A stretch of DNA of 64,000 nt from Lagopus muta (lineage: Eukaryota; Chordata; Aves; Galliformes; Phasianidae). Where the stretch lies: contig NC_064444.1 of the NCBI RefSeq assembly GCF_023343835.1, positions 13,338,219 to 13,402,218 of the forward strand. Direction: 5' to 3'. Shown here piece after piece: positions 62,400 through 64,000 of the stretch. Within the stretch, counting starts at the first letter, position 1. The number at the start of each line of letters is the position of its first letter. A program made the translations under genes and the position numbers. Below the pieces are notes generated by a model. The model saw nothing but the letters and a program-made list of their open reading frames with translations, did no database searches and was not told the DNA's origin.

Positions 62400-64000
62400 C
62401 TAACTGCGTCTTTGTAGCTACTGCTTTTAGAAGTGAAAAAGCAGCCAGAAACAAAAACACCGTCTTACAGACATGAAAATACTTCTTTCACTATTACTTT
62501 AACTTTATTTAGTGATAAACCAATTTTTAAGTGTTCATCTCAATTGCAGTATCGAATCTCATTCTACTGAATGTTGTTATTCGTTTTTGATAAACGTTAC
62601 TTCTTAAAATCCTATTTACCACTTTGTGTTTATCATTACAAGTATTTGGGTAAATGACTCTTGAAGTTTCAGAAAATATTTGCTTAATGAGAAAGCATGT
62701 ATTTGCTGGGCTCTAGGGTGAGACATCTGTATATTATAATGAAGTTCTTTTACTTGTTTCTTAAATCTATGTTACTTCTCCAGCAATATTTAATTTTTGT
62801 GGTAATACTGTATTTACATTAATTCTGAAAGTATTCTTCACCGTTGTGTTCTTAGATGAGCACATTAATCTCAATTTGTTCATACAAGATTATGCAGTTT
62901 TAAAATTTGAAATTTTCAGACTATGTTTTGTTTTAAAAAGCAAGAGGTATTTAAAATGGAAGGCTTGCATCTTTCTGCTACTGGATTGCTCTTTGAACTA
63001 AGCTGAGTGGATATTTTTCCTTTGGCTGAGGCCTTTATGGACGGACAGACAGCTGATCCCGTGTGTCTGCCCAGTGTGTGGTTTGTGAAACATCTGGTGT
63101 TGGCTCTGTTGGAGACAGGAGGGGAGGCAGCGGGGAGGGGGAGGCAGCATTCAGCTGGAAAAAATGCTTTTTTTGTGTTGTTTATTTTAAAATCTTACTC
63201 TGAATGTCTTCAGATGGCTCTAGTGCTGAAATCTCTGGCTTTTTATCCAGTTGATCTTACTGAGTTCTGGCCACATGACATATGAAGAGTAAAATAACAG
63301 ACACACGCATGGAGCTACATCGTACACTGGTCCTGGAATAATACCATTCGATGAACAAGCTAACAAAATCTGCATCCTAATAAAGATCTGTCAATAACTT
63401 TCACATTGGAAATTGTAACTGTATTATCCTGCGACTTTAATGTTAAATTGTATGGCCTGCTGTTTAGAGCTTACTGAAGGAAAATAAAGTCATCTTTAAG
63501 GGTCAAATTTTATTTATTTATCTATATAGACATAAAGTGGATGTGTATATAATATGTATACATATATGATTATAATTATGTAATGTGTATGTAATATTAA
63601 AATATATATGCTTCATTAAGACTTTGATCTTAAATATTGGCTCAACTTCAATATTTGACCGATTATTTTCAGGTTTTTGTTTGCTTTTAAAAGATAAGTG
63701 TCTTTTGTGGGAATTTATGTGACTGGATGCCATCAGAACACCTTTAAAGGACTGTTTAAAGTTCTGCTTTCTCTGCTATACCAGTTTAGTTCATTCCATG
63801 CTTCACAAAGTATGAATGCCTGCTGCCTATCTGCTCCGTTTGTGCAGGTTTGAGTGTCCTGCACTACACTCTGCCACCCTGAACATTGCAGAAAGGGCTG
63901 CACCCACCCTGGCTGTGTTGAACAGCATAAAGGCACAGGTTTTGTTTCACTTGTCAGTCCTAAACCCTTAGAAAACAGTTCTTGTGGTTCAGATGTTTGA
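62400..64000. other. Non-coding stretch to window end
   Basis: AT-rich. It contains a G-rich tract at 63117-63143 with GGGG, GGGG and GGGGG runs, and an A/T low-complexity run at 63510-63610. No gene recognised on either strand. Confidence 0.4.

Overview
The window looks like AT-rich, gene-poor nuclear DNA from a bird, most likely a galliform. The evidence is six CR1 LINE fragments (both strands, most with the CR1 ATTCTATGATTCT-type 3' end), one decayed mariner/Galluhop-like DNA transposon, many simple repeats and poly-T tracts, and no bacterial-style gene packing. Almost all long open frames are shadows. No rRNA, convincing tRNA or CRISPR array is visible.

Main result: reading the minus strand by splice signals rather than by ORF length gives a multi-exon protein-coding gene model at about 60.08 to 44.64 kb. 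Its exons are short but join with matching phases: 60065-60054, 59858-59798, 58643-58480, 58256-58103, 57908-57599, 55603-55491, 54007-53890 and 44874-44658. The phase-consistent sum is 1149 nt, a 382-residue product that I do not recognise. The middle exons (58.6-55.5 kb) are the best supported; the first exon, the 53.9 kb exon and the terminal exon are weaker. The product is Ser/Lys-rich, has a basic cluster RRKKK near residues 192-196, and has a helix-like stretch (about 220-253) that runs across an intron.

Layout: 1-12.3 kb, mostly unannotated AT-rich DNA with a candidate conserved block at 6.56-7.1 kb and a coding-like segment at 8.0-8.1 kb. 12.4-13.0 kb, sense CR1 3' end. 13.9-14.2 kb, a minus-strand coding-like segment with two nested strong splice donors. 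15.6-16.1 kb, a degenerate minisatellite. 18.0-20.5 kb, a cluster of palindromes and two long hairpins around an antisense CR1 reverse-transcriptase fragment. 21.4-23.4 kb, two CR1 pieces and a possible solo LTR. 23.4-41.9 kb, largely featureless apart from a short minisatellite at 25.8 kb. 41.9-42.4 kb, mariner remnant. 44.6-60.1 kb, the minus-strand gene model with a CR1 inside an intron. 60.9-61.9 kb, a 1 kb antisense CR1. 62.1-62.4 kb, a GC-rich block of unknown nature.

Limits: no homology search was possible. Exon calls rest on splice consensus, reading-frame continuity and codon character; repeat family names rest on recognition of diagnostic motifs.
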